Positions 37,759 to 49,529 of a stretch of 64,000 bases of DNA are shown one piece after another. The DNA comes from Circinella minor (taxonomy: Eukaryota; Mucoromycota; Mucoromycetes; Mucorales; Lichtheimiaceae): positions 62,001 through 126,000 of the forward strand of contig JAEPRB010000025.1 of assembly GCA_016758965.1 (NCBI GenBank), written 5' to 3'. The notes beneath the pieces were generated by a model. That model searched no databases and was not told the origin of the DNA. It saw nothing but the letters and a program-made list of their open reading frames with translations. The position numbers and the translations under genes are program-made. How positions within the stretch are numbered: the stretch's first letter is position 1; the number at the start of each line of letters is the position of its first letter.

Positions 37759-38597
37759 ATGACCTCTCCTTGTAACAACGATAACAAAGTTGATTTTCTT
37801 TCTTCTCCGTGCAAAGATACGTTTTCACCTCCATGTAACAACAGAGAGCCTGAAGATACTACTTTGTTATTGGTACCATCCTTGTCACCTCCAATAAGTA
37901 ATAATCATAGCAACAAGAAAAGTAAAGAAAACTTTTGTTTTATTGAATATAATATTAATCCTCTTCCTTTTTCACATGAACTGATAAATTCGTCCATGAT
38001 GATTGACATAAATTAGAAAAATCTCAGCTACGATTCCCTTATCCTCAACAACAATCGGATGAACCTTCAAAAAAGAAACAACAAATGACCCATTCTTCAT
38101 CATCCGTTCGTAGCAATAGCAAGAAAAGAGCGATTTATACCAGCGATACTAACAATGTTGATAATAATAATAAAGAGGACGTTGAAAAGAAAAGGCGTCG
38201 TAAGTCGCAAGGACAACAAGAAGATGATCATGAAGAAAATAAAGTACCTAAAACAGGAAGGCCTCGATGGACCCGTGAAGAACGTTATCTTTTATTAAAA
38301 GCTATTCTAGGTGAAAAAAAATTAGAACACATGCGTACTTTTCATTGGGAATGTATTTCTCAACAAGTTGGTAAAAAGAAGAAAACCTGTAAAGATCAAT
38401 GGAGACTTGAGCTAGTTCCTTCTTTTCTTGATATATTTTCGGAAACCATAGGAACCAATGAACCTTCTTATTCCGAAGAAGAGGAAAATATAAGCGATGA
38501 TTCAGAGGATGATACAGATGAATGCTTAAATGAAATGTATTGTGATATTCCTAATGGAAATGAACATGATAATGATAATAATAAAAGTTTCAAATAA
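37759..38597 (+). CDS. SANT/Myb-like domain protein
   Basis: The N-terminal and C-terminal parts lie in different frames and a 95-nt intron (37922-38016, GTAAAG...AATTAG) joins them exactly: exons 37759-37921 and 38017-38597; 247 aa. A second donor at 37898 (GTAATA) is also in phase and would shorten the protein by eight residues. The domain is RPRWTREERYLLLKAI...HWECISQQV...KTCKDQWRLEL, about residues 143-190, with the regularly spaced tryptophans of a Myb/SANT helix-turn-helix. It is preceded by basic clusters (KKRRRK) that look like nuclear localisation signals and followed by a very acidic tail. It is probably a DNA- or chromatin-binding nuclear protein; no specific orthologue is recognised. 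If the intron is not used, translation from 38085 would still give the SANT domain. Confidence 0.75.
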
Positions 38598-39566
38598 TAA
38601 TAAGTTAATTGCACTCGTTTATTGAAACAAAGATGTAATTCATTCTAGGAAAAAAAAAAGTATAATAGATTATTTTTTTTTCTCCATACCAATTATATTT
38701 TGTCCACATGTAAAAGAAGATGAAGAAACAAATCTCTTCCATTCTTATTTAATGTACACTATGACTTCCTCATTATGTTTCTTTATTCCATCACAATAAC
38801 ATTGTTAAATAAACGGACTTAGTAGCCATCCTTCGCCATGTTGTTGTTATTGCTACCCGCCATAATTGTGTTCTTTTAAAGGTGTTGATATATCATGACA
38901 TGTATTATAACGAAAAAAGAATGGGAAAACTCTTTTCATCTTCAGATTGCAGTGGATATGTTATTGGTGTTAATAATGTTAATGAAATATGTTGCCTAGT
39001 AGAATTATTAGCAGTAGTAAACAGAAAAAAACTATTATCGCAAAAAAGTGGAAAGCTTATTCCAACACATTGAACATGTTCACACTGTTAAATCGAAAAA
39101 GGTTATTTCGTTTTAGGTGGTCGTGGTAATGATGATACTGGGGCATTTGTGACAATGGGGGTTAAATTAGGTAATGAACAGAATGATACAGATTCCATTG
39201 AGATGCTTTGATTAAATACGAGCTTTCATTATTATTTTTGAACACTTGTTGACCATGACCTATGTCATATACGTGGTTCTTGAATAGTTATTTTGTTTTT
39301 GGTAACGCTATTGCTGTCATTGTTATTGATATAGTGAAGAACTCTCTTCTTTTATGGTCAATGAGGACTTATTACATAAAAGTATGACTTTTTAAATACA
39401 ATTAACACTAACACTATCAAATGATATATGTATACCATGCCACATATGTACTGCGGCGTCGGACTTATTAAATCATTAAATAGTCGCTCCTACTGGTTCA
39501 CATCAATTGGAGCAACTCTTTCTTTTTCCCTTTTTTTCCAACTTTTGATACAAGGCAAAAGCCAAA

Positions 39567-39599
<33 letters not shown>

Positions 39600-40913
39600 T
39601 CTGTACTTCATTTTATAAAGTACTTACTCTTCTTATTTCAAGAAACAAAAACTTACAAGTCAAATTTATCTTCTTTTTTTTAAAAAAAAACTCGAACAAG
39701 CGTTTTCTTTTTAAAAGAAAAACTACAAGAAAAGAAAAAAAAAACTCGGTTTTTTAAACAAGTATACTCAAATAACAAGAAACAAAACAATAACAAATTC
39801 CATCTGGGACACACACTCTATTGTAAGTCATGCCTCTTCTCTCTCTGGTATTGGGCAACTGTTCTTCCTTCTTGGTCCGTCAACTGTGAAACCTCTTTTC
39901 TCTTTCTTTTTATTGCAAAATGGGGGCATCTATTTTTATTTCTTTCGTTTCTTTTTCCCTAAAGTAAGGGGAATAGTGTGGAACGACACACAACAGAAAA
40001 CAGAAACACCTTTTATTTTTATTTTTTGGATGGTATATACTTGCAGGTGAAATTCCAAGAGGTGAAAGGCATTCCTTCTTCTTCTTTTTTTTGTGTGTGT
40101 GTATTATTTCAAATCACATTCCTTTTGGAATTGTTGTGATTTAAATAAGCAAGCAAGCAATTATCACGACGAAAACGATCCAGTCAACAACAAAACTTTT
40201 TTTTTGTTTATCAGTTGCTCTATATCACCGTCTTATTGCTTCTTTATCACCCACTTTTTTTTTTATTTCATACATGCACACTACTCTCTGTTTTTTTTTT
40301 TTATCCAAAAAACCAAAAAGTTACCAAACTGTGGAAGTATGTTGTTTCATTGGGTGATTGGTGGGCAGACGCAACAACAACGGTTTTATTTTTATTTTTA
40401 CGTATGCTATTGGATGGTCAGGCGGGCGGCGACGGCTTTTTTTTTATTCGGCTTTTACCACCAATTTGTTCATGATATATATACCTGGTTTTGCTGTATG
40501 GTCGATCAAAAAAAAAAAAATTCACAAGGCTTATTATTTTTTTTCCTTATTTACCATTGTTTTTCTTTATCCTTTTAATTCTCACATTAGTTTTGAGTAA
40601 TGTGCGAAGTATTTGGATGAAACACTTTGGGAATTCTTTATTCTTTTTTTTTTTTTTTTTTTGGTTTGTGGTTGGGGTTGGGTGGGGGGAAGGGGTGAGG
40701 AAATTGGTGATAGTGATAGTGATAGTGATTTTATTTTTTTTATTTGGTTTCAAAAAATAACGGAAGGACAATCAAGTTGGAACTACAGCAACCCAAAACA
40801 GATTTTATATACATATACACAAACACTACAATAATTGATGATGATGATGATCTGCTGACACACGCTTTCTTTTTTTATCTTTCCTCGTTAAAAAAAAAGA
40901 TATAAAAAAAAAT
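38598..40913. other. Spacer between SANT and FoP genes
   Basis: 2.3 kb. 38882-39211 holds a weak decayed frame (separate entry). 39560-39600 has (CT)n followed by (CA)n. 40080-40760 has many long T-runs whose translations are Phe-rich and not credible. A (GATAGT)n tract lies near 40708-40730. The T-rich then A-rich end at 40861-40913 is the likely leader of the next gene. Confidence 0.5.
38882..39211 (+). pseudogene. Possible decayed coding frame, unidentified
   Basis: One reading frame runs from 38882 to the TGA ending at 39211 with only two internal stops (TGA near 39073 and TAA near 39090). Its composition is not low-complexity: GKLFSSSDCSGYVIGVNNV, then IEKGYFVLGGRGNDDTGAF, then KLGNEQNDTDSIEML. 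Together the pieces look like a short relic of a gene or transposon. A CxxC-like TCSHC occurs between the two stops. I could not assign a family. Confidence 0.3.
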
Positions 40914-41619
40914 ATGGCACCACGAAGAATTTATAACAACAACAACAACAATGGTGGTCGCGTCGTTACCCTTGGTGGAGGTGGTGGTGGTTTGAATGAA
41001 AGGTAAATATCAATATGAATAGTATATAAACATAAAATAACATAGTAAATTATATATTTGATCAATCTATTAACTTATGTAATTTCTTTATTTTTTTTAT
41101 AGATTCAGTCAATTAGACAAACCTAGTAATAAGCCAGCTCAAAGAGGAAGTGTGTTTTCTCGTATTCGTACAAACAATATCAATACCAATAAACCTAGTC
41201 GACGTAATGTTCCAAGCATTCAAAACCGCTTGAGCAAACCTGTTCAACAGGGTGGTGTTCGTAAACGTAATTTCGGTAGTTCCTCTACACAAGGACCTGT
41301 CCGTGGCAATCAACGTAATAATCGAGGTGGTGTAACCAGAGGACGAAATAGTAGTCGTCCTGGTCAAGGCCAACAACGAAACACTAACAACAACAACCGT
41401 GGTCATATCAAACAACAACGTGGCGGTAGTAATGCTGGTCGAAATGTTCGAGGAGGTCGTAATAAGAATGACAATAGTAAAAAACCAGTTACTGCTCAAG
41501 ACTTGGATAAGTCATTAGATGCCTATATGATGAAGGATGCCAAGACAGCTCAAACTAAACTTGATGATGAACTTGATTCCTATATGGATGAAAGTGGTGA
41601 TGTTCTTATGGATTTGTAA
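40914..41619 (+). CDS. RG/RGG-rich protein with C-terminal FoP (CHTOP-like) motif
   Basis: Two exons, 40914-41002 and 41103-41619, joined in phase by a GTAAAT...TATAG intron; 201 aa. The middle is rich in Arg, Gly, Asn and Gln with RG and RGG sites, typical arginine-methylation substrates. The C-terminus carries LDKSLDAYMMKDAKTAQTKLDDELDSYM, in which the LDxxLDxYM element occurs twice. This is the signature of the FoP duplication found in CHTOP and at the ends of ALY/REF mRNA export adaptors. No RRM is present, so it resembles CHTOP more than Yra1/ALY. Role inferred: nuclear RNA binding and mRNA export as a TREX-type accessory factor. Confidence 0.8.
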
Positions 41620-43256
41620 AATTCCATTCTCTACCTAGTAACTCCCCCTTTCTCCCTCCTTCCTTTATCAATTCTATCCATCTCTTATACTCTCTACAAA
41701 TAATCAACATACACACACAATTCACAAACACCCAAACCAAATTACTTTTTTTTTTCTATTTTTTTCATTTTCCATATCTTTTTTTTTTTAGCATTATAAT
41801 CCAAATTTTCAGAATTGCTTAAACACCCCCCTGTATACATAAATTTTCTCTTTCTTTCTCTATCTTTTATATATATATATAAAAATACAATTTCCATTAA
41901 TTAAATTCAAATGATTTTTATTTTTTGTTATTTTTGTTGGACAATCGAGAATGCTTGACAAGTGAACGTGAATTAGTCTCATTCGTAATATTTTACTATA
42001 GTTTGGAATATAATAACCCCCTTCCATTGAAACTGAATATGTTTCCCAGCTACGTGCGGTAAATTTCAAAGTGAATCTTCTATATTTTGTAAATACTACT
42101 ATCATTACCACTTGTGGTTTTTATATATATGAGCAATCTGGGGGTTTCTGAAGAAAACTGAACAAAAGACTTGATTATACGGATAGATAATACAAAAAAA
42201 AAATGATAATTACATATGTTGCCTTTTAAATAGAATTACTTTCTTTTTTATGTATATTTACAACTTTTCATTTTAGCTCCTATATTAAATCCCGTTGGTG
42301 TGATGATGGGTTATAAAATGTATATATTATATTATTGATCTTTTATCATTGTAGTATATTACATAACCTTCATCCAAGCCATGTATATATAAAAAATGAT
42401 TGTATAGCTTACCTTTTTTTTGTCGCTATGGTATATACTGTCTCCTGATGTTTGTGGTTGTCATGAAACCATTACCTTACTTTTTGCTACGGGTCAGAAT
42501 AAGCACAAGAGAGTAAATATGGCAGCCTTATTTTAATAGATATAATCTAACCCCATGGGAGACAACGATTTGCAGTGATAGGTTTATAATTACTTGAGAG
42601 TGTATGCAGCCGAGGTAAGAATGGTAGGTACTCTTTATAAGCCAGAAATGTAAAATGTAATACTATGTACAAGTCTTTTGCAACAGCGGGGAATTGTGAA
42701 ATTATTGAGTGGTCTCCCTCCACCTATCTTGTAAAATATTCTTATAGACTCATTGACTCATTTCGATTTCATAATGGATCTGAACTTTCAGCACCTTTTA
42801 CTACAAGCAGCCATCATTGATGAAGAATTTCAAGAATGCGAAGATGAAGCATATCGTGCCTTAGAAGATCTCACCGAGCGTAAGCCTTGCATCGTAACCA
42901 CTCACAAAACGTCTGCACCTAACAAGAAACGTCGACGAAAGCTTTCTCATAGTCAAAAAACAAAGATCGTAAAACCATCTTCGAGCTGATCTTGCTGAAG
43001 GGGCTAAATGATCACATTCAAGTTATTCTGATCTTGTCCATGTACAAAAACTTTTAAATGAAATTACCAATGTGAATATTGTATAACGACCTTGGCAAAA
43101 AAAAAAAAAAAAAAAGGAGCAGCCATATTTCATTTAAGAATAAATATTATTTCTAACACACATTTTAAATATTGCCATAGATATAAAAAAAAAATAGAAT
43201 GTGATTTATGCAACTGGGCTACTTTAATTGCGAGGAAAGTGATACAAGTAAAGAGA
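41620..43256. other. Spacer between FoP gene and P450 A
   Basis: 1.6 kb, A+T-rich. The first 250 nt are pyrimidine-rich 3' flank. The only non-repetitive frame is at 42753-42989 (separate entry). A T/A run lies at 43101-43116. The P450 A 3' flank starts at 43256. Confidence 0.5.
42753..42989 (+). CDS. Small hypothetical protein, low confidence
   Basis: A 78-codon frame that is not a homopolymer translation: an amphipathic acidic part (LLLQAAIIDEEFQECEDEAYRAL) followed by a basic KKRRRK cluster resembling a nuclear localisation signal. A second in-frame ATG at 42774 would remove the first seven residues. No intron or extension was found and no family is recognised. It could be a genuine short gene, an exon of an unresolved gene, or a transposon fragment. 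Confidence 0.3.
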   Translation: MTHFDFIMDLNFQHLLLQAAIIDEEFQECEDEAYRALEDLTERKPCIVTTHKTSAPNKKRRRKLSHSQKTKIVKPSSS

Positions 43257-45856
43257 TCAATAACGTTTTTTCAGGTTGATTTTAAGGTCGGAAGCTTTTT
43301 GGAGACCCATACCGCTAGTAATCAACCCATCCTTATGGATCGAATCATCTGGGAGAGTTAATTCATATTTTCTCACTACATCCAGTGTATAGAATAAAAA
43401 AAAATATTTAGACTAGGAATAATTGTTTTTAATGGGTTAGTTTCAATACTAAATAACTTACATAACATGGGAAGGAATACGCGTTGCTCGTTTAAGCTAA
43501 AGTTAACACCAATACACATTCTAGCACCATTGCTAAACGGAACCCATGACATTCCATTTTTCTTAGCTGCTTTTTCAGCTTCTCCTCCAGGTGCAAAACG
43601 TTCTGGCTTAAAAAGATCAGGATCTTCCCAAATCAAAGGATTACGATGCAATGCTATCATGTCCATTGTAACATGGACTCCTTTGGGAATAACACAACCA
43701 CCTAATTCAGTATCTTCAGCCGCTTCGCGACTAACAATATTTTGAACAACACCATTTCGACGAAGTGTTTCTATGAATTTTAAAAAAGTGTATTGAAATG
43801 TTTGTCGATATTAACTTCGTCTCCCTATGCATATTATTATTTTATGTTATCAAACTTTTCTTTTTACCTTTAATAACCATTTGAATATAAGGCATCTCCT
43901 TTATCTGTTCGAGCGTTGGAAAAACATCTTTAGGATGATCACCTAAAACTTTAATAGCCTCTTCTCGTGCTTTTTGTTGCACATCCTACACATTTATTGG
44001 TGTAAATAATTTTCATACGAGAAAAGTTGATTTTTTCATTTTATGAAAGAAATAAAAATAATAAATTTACCGGATGGGTAGCTAAATTATACATAGCAAA
44101 AGACAAAGCATTTGCGGTAGTGTCATGACCAGCTAGAGACATCATTATAAAAAAAAAATAGTGAGTAAAAATCAAAATATATAAATTACTGGTGTCATTT
44201 AACTACTGAAACCAACCTAAGAAGAATCCACACAAGTTACTCTACATATTTAAAATATTGTTTAGTATAAAAGAAAAACAATATAAGCAGGAAGCTTGTA
44301 TATAGGAATGAATACTCTTTTTTTTTTATCTTGTTATCTATATACCTTAATTTCTTCATCTGTTAATATACCGTTTTCTTCTTTCGCAGCTTCAAGCATT
44401 AAAGTGAGCAAATCTTTTTCATTGATCTTTTTATTGATGGTAGAAGAAGATGTATTTTTACTATTTTCAAGTAGATTACGCTTGTGGGTAATAATCTCTT
44501 GCATTTTTTCTAAAAACAAATCAAGTTCATAATGAAGTTGTTTACGCTTGGGAAAAAGCGACCTCCAATAAGGACCTTCGAGAAAAGGTAATAACAAGAA
44601 GAGAGGATGCAAACTAGATCTAATGATAAGATGGTACCGATTAACCCATTCATTATCTTTTTCTGCAATCGCATTAAAATCAAAATCTATATAATAAAAT
44701 TGGTAATATTATGTTATTAATTAGCATAGAAATAAATGATACATGTAATATGACTTATTTCCCCGAATGATTATAGTTTATTATTACCAAATCCTGCAAT
44801 TCCAATAGCGTCAAGGGTCCAGCGAGTCATAATATCAGGCACATCCACTGATCCCAAATCAATTTCCTTGTCTAACTCAGCAAATAATTTTTGAGTAAGT
44901 TCTCCAAATAATTTGACCGGCATCGAGCGATGAAACCTATATTATATTATTGTTAAGTTAATTTTTAGAAGTTGTCGTTCCCCAGACTGATTATATATGT
45001 TTATATATATATATATACTTGCACTTACGCTGGATTGAGAATCTATTAACATCCACATAAAAGAGAAGAATTTAATACAATACGAAACCACTGAAATTCT
45101 AAGCATTCCAACTTACACTACGCTGAGACTTCCATTGTGGACCGTGTGGAAGAAAAATTATATTTGGACCCATAATAAATTTGCCAAAAAGTGTTTCTTT
45201 TTTAACATTTGAAACAGCAGGCTTGGGAAAGAGATCTGTTGTTAGATACCAAATAAATGAGTATTACGTAATTGTTTTCCTTGTTTTTTTTAAGTGAATT
45301 CATTTTGGTATCATGTATAACACAGTTTACCTGTCTTTAATAATAGTTTCTTGACAGATTCTGGCCGAGTGGCAAATGCTAGCCAGCGACCAGATGCCAT
45401 ACTAAAGGCCTAATAATTACATAATATAATAGATTCACCCACAGTGAAAAAAAGAAAAGTTACACGAACGTATGTTGGTCAATAACTTTATCTTATTCTC
45501 TAATTTGAACAGGTTAAGTTTAAACTTACTGTATATAGCCCATGATCCGTTTGAGCAGCAAGTGGATAAGTAATCTCTTTATAAATTTGATCGTTTGGAC
45601 GCCTTTTAATGACACTACTAAGGTATTCAAATAAACCTGCACGTGGAAGATGACGAAGCTGAGGTGGTGGTAACATAATTTTACAATACGCATAGTAAAA
45701 GCTCATAAAAACAATAGCAATAGAAATTGAAATTTTTTTGCTTGATGATACTCTTGTTACCCCTGTTGTTTTATTATTAATAATACTCAACCAAAGGTGG
45801 AAAAAACGATTTTTGACATTGTTTAGAGAAGGTATCAATGAGGAGGACAATGGCAT
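43257..45856 (-). CDS. Cytochrome P450 monooxygenase, paralogue A
   Basis: Eleven exons on the minus strand: 45856-45530, 45409-45331, 45235-45117, 45042-45029, 44936-44788, 44686-44346, 44241-44217, 44132-44071, 43985-43868, 43770-43462 and 43375-43257; 553 aa. An N-terminal hydrophobic anchor (ISISIAIVFMSFYYAYC) is followed by a proline-rich hinge (MLPPPQLRHLP). The I-helix is AGHDTT (352-357), K-helix ETLR (412-415), PERF (467-470) and the haem loop FSNGARMCIG with Cys497. All catalytic landmarks are intact. It is likely an ER-bound monooxygenase; the substrate is unknown and I do not assign a CYP family number. Exon 4 is a 14-nt microexon (ILNPA). The intron at 44133-44216 splits the Ala codon of AGHDTT and is absent from paralogue B. 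The last exon restores RKYELTLP; without it the frame would stop early. Confidence 0.92.
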
Positions 45857-46165
45857 TTTGAAATAAAGTGTATAAAAAAGAGAAAGAAAGAAAAAGGAAT
45901 AAACAAAATATGAGTGATCAAAACAAATATTTATAAGTATAGGGTGGAGCGCCGAATTCTCATGAACATTTTGACTCACCTGGAGCGACCAGACTATACG
46001 CATTTGAGAGTAGACTCATAACAAGACGAATATTATGCATTTCTGTTTCTTTTTTCCAGGATAATTTTTATGTTTATTATTTGTGTTATTACATGGATGT
46101 CTCTACCTTTGAAATGTCCTTGGTTTTCTAATCGCGTGTTTTTGATACATTTTTTCCTCTATTGC
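45857..46165. other. P450 A upstream region
   Basis: 309 nt upstream of the minus-strand P450 start. Read on the minus strand it is T-rich just before the ATG. An in-frame upstream start at 46003 exists, but the extra residues do not look like a P450 N-terminus, so the ATG at 45856 is preferred. Confidence 0.5.
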
Positions 46166-46740
46166 TTACTTATATGGTAACGCTAAAATATTCCATATGT
46201 GTTCCACTTCTTCACATCTCAAAAGCTCATCATCCTCTTTTCGTTTTTGCTTGACGATTACTGCTTCTGTACCTGTTTTTATGACTACAAATCCTGACTC
46301 TATGTTAATGGAAACAAAACTATCATCTTCATTATATTCAACGTTAAAGAAGGGTAACCAATCTTATGTATACGTCATAAATGGATATATCCTAAAAAGG
46401 TAACTCAACTTGTTCAACTCAGGTTATTCTAAAATTCCGTCAAAACGTAGGGTGAATCATTTTTCCGATGCATTTTGGTGAAAATACTAAGCTGTAAAAG
46501 GAAAGACAGGTCACGATTTAATATCCGCTTTCCTTAAAAAATATCAACCACTTCGTATTTTCGAAAAAAGAGTATGAATAACTCTAAAACCTTTTACCGT
46601 TCCAATAATAATATCTGAAATTTTACTCTTCAAAGCATTGTTGTGCTACCAGAAAACTTCTCAGCAAAAGCATTTTGCATTTCATCCATATTTGGGTTGA
46701 TTTCGTGTTTTCATGAAAATACGAACTCCTGAAACTTACC
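46166..46740 (-). pseudogene. Decayed gene of unknown family, multiple in-frame stops
   Basis: On the minus strand one frame stays coding-like for about 150 codons down to a TAA at 46168-46166, but it is broken by at least six internal stops. Recognisable pieces are KISDIIIGTVKGFRVIHTLF, then YFLRKADIK, then IYPFMTY, and a clean C-terminal part (WLPFFNVEYNEDDSFVSI ... VVIKTGTEAVIVKQKRKEDD ... HIWNILALPYK). A further block upstream (INPNMDEMQNAFAEKFSGST, about 46640-46720) is in another frame, implying a frameshift near 46630. Several stops are one transition from Trp, Arg or Gln codons, as expected from point decay. I do not recognise the family. Confidence 0.6.
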
Positions 46741-49529
46741 TTTTGAGTATAGTTTTATTCAAATGGAAACAAGCCAAAGGTTTTCTTTCTTGCAACCGTT
46801 GTTAGTTGAGTGTCAATTATAACTGATAGCGAAGAAAGACACACTTGGAGTAAAACATACGGGGTTGATATATCAATTATTTTGTAATCGATTGAATATT
46901 GGTATCTGAATTACGTAGTCTGGTAAAAAAAAAAAGCAGAAAGAGTTTATTTATTGACCTACAAGTCTACGTACTACACCATTAGATAACCACGTATGTG
47001 CTTGTAAACTAAGGTACGTACTGTATAGATTAGTACGCCAAGAGAAATCAAGAGAAGATTCTAGGGCAAAAAAACCGGCCGCGAATTATTGTACGATACC
47101 TCCACAACTATAGCTACCTATATGACTATTGTACGATATAGACTATATCATGTGAGAGAGGTAAAACGAGAATAGAATTGAGTGAGTGGTTTTCTTTATA
47201 AAAAAAAAATGCATTTGTAGTAACAAACATTTAATAAAAAAAAGTTACTACAGTACGTAGTGATAAAATGATAAAGAATTTAATATATTTTATATTATCA
47301 TAATCCAGGAAATCAGTAATTTCTATCATCACCTTATACAAAAATATTTACAGAAACTTTTAATATGCTTATTTATTATCGATGAAAAAGAAAGTGTGAG
47401 ATTTAATTTATAAAAGCCATAAACCATGTAGTGGTAATACTTAACCGGCCAAGGTTCATAAATTTACGTACAATGATAATAATAATACATTATCAATAAA
47501 CCAGGTATTACTTCCAAGAGAAGAACAATTGACAACACTGCGTAGTGAATTATTATAATACATAAGTAATTCAGCAACTTCTTCTCAATATTTTGCTACT
47601 AATACCATCACACAGCATTAATATTATGAGTATATAAAATAATTCAGGAGAAGCGAAAAGATTAGATGTATAATATTATTTCGTTTATCAGTGACATAGC
47701 TATCAGAAATCCGCACAGTAAAGCATTTTAATGAGAGAGGAAGAGAAGAAGAGTTAAAGCAAAAATATCAATGAAGCAGCCGCCTACATACAAACAAAGA
47801 AAGAAAATAGTCGATGTAGTTCAATGTTCTTTTTTTCGTTGGATTAATGATGCATAAGAAATACCCATAGTAAAAAAAAAAAATTCTAGTCAGGGACTTG
47901 AAAACCTAGATATTACAGTCGAACCCCATTTTTTTTTCTTTTTTTGCACAGATAGGATTTGGTTCTACAAAAGCAACCGAGGGTGTGCAAAACGTGGAGT
48001 CGAAAACAAAGTAAAAACAGAGTAGGATCTTTGGCGGAAGGTGTTCAAAAAAAGGGGTAGGGGGTTAATAAATGAATGTGCCAAAAACAGGGCTTTATTG
48101 TATCTTTTTTATCCTTTTTTAAATATTAGTTTTTTTTCATAATTTAGCATCTTTGATTTGATTGCATTATAGTTTTGATTTGGGAATACTGTGAACTGTT
48201 AGGAAAAAATTAATAGTCTTTTGCGAAAAAAAGAAGGAAAGGAAAAATAACAAAAAAGGCATCTATGAATTAGTAGGTGTATTAAATACTTGAACAATTT
48301 AATTCAAACCACGTTGTTGTTCTTTTAAAAATTGATTATGCTTTGCTTGGTGTACGAAGCTCTTTCAACTAACGAAAACCCCTTATGATAAATAAATTAC
48401 TTCCGTTTGTCGCTCTTGTACAAATATGGTAACTAAATTCTCTTATCAAATTCAAAGTATTACCTACCTCAAGAATAATTATACCCTTTACGCTAGTTTA
48501 GTGATATCAGTTATTTACTTGTTTTTTCGGGAATACTGGCTGATAACAAAAAAAAATGAGATTCTGGAGATGATAATGATGAGAACAGCAAAAAAGAAAT
48601 GATTCCCCGTGAGTTTTGTTGGTATTAGTATTCTGTTTAACTAAAAATACATAGCAACCTTGCAACCTATTATATTACTACGCTAGCTTTCAATAGATAT
48701 AAATAAGATTTTCTCTTCCAACCCCCAAACAAATATTATACACTCCCTGTTCTCTCCACTTTTGTTTTTATTCCTACATCAGATATAAATTACGTTTTGC
48801 GATCATTAGATGATATGCTTCACGAAAAAAAAACAACAGTAGTAAACTGTTATCTTTTTCCTTGATTGTTACGCAATCAATGCAAACTATTGTTCTTTTT
48901 GTTATGAATAAGATATAAAGTTTTGTATATCACAGATATTATTAATAAATTGTTACTTGAAAACAATAAGAAAGAGTGGTATTAAATATTGTCGCAAGTA
49001 ATAACTATTCTTCTGCTACTTAAAATATTTATTATTTATAAAAGGAGTAAACAAAAAACAATCGTTATGATGAGTTCTAATGCTATGCAAACATAAAAAA
49101 GGAAATGGAACCAAGGAAAACAAGGAACGAAGTTATGGAAAATGCTATCATAATTATCTTTTTTTTAACGTGTGAATTTGTGAAACCATAGATAACGCTG
49201 GGATCTCAAACTAAAAAACACACCTCCTCCTTTATTTCAAAAAGATAAAAGAAAAAAGCCGATCCGTTATACTCCTCTCCCTATTAAGGATTTTTTGCTT
49301 TGTCAACTTTAAACTTTTCGAACCCTTTTCTTTTCTTATCTTTTATTGTTTGTGGTTTTTTTTTTTTTTTTGGCCTTTTGTGATGTGTATGCAATTTTTC
49401 TCTTTTTAAAATATCATTTTCATCTTCATCTTTTTTACCTTCTACTTTCTTTTTTTTAATTACAGTTTTAATTTCAATAGGATCAAATAGTAGAAAACAA
49501 ACAACAAAACAATTCAAAGATCTAATAAT
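46741..49529. other. Large A+T-rich spacer
   Basis: 2.8 kb with no recognised gene. The start may contain a further exon of the decayed gene (ending in a GTAAGT-like donor near 46740 on the minus strand). A sequence at about 47917 (TACAGTCGAACCCC) resembles the terminus of pogo-type DNA transposons, but no matching opposite end was found. The last 250 nt are T-rich and then A-rich, the probable promoter of the RhoGEF gene. Confidence 0.45.

Noticed and set aside
40093..40834. Overlapping Phe-rich plus-strand frames
   Set aside because: Driven by T-runs and (GATAGT)n; no similarity or consistent frame.
41113..41499. 128-codon minus-strand frame opposite the FoP-type protein
   Set aside because: Thr/Ser-rich antisense shadow of the RG/Asn-rich coding exon.
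43376..43461. Premature stop in P450 A after MLCKLFS
   Set aside because: The apparent early end is intron read-through; using GTAAGT at 43461 and the acceptor ending at 43376 restores the RKYELTLP C-terminus.
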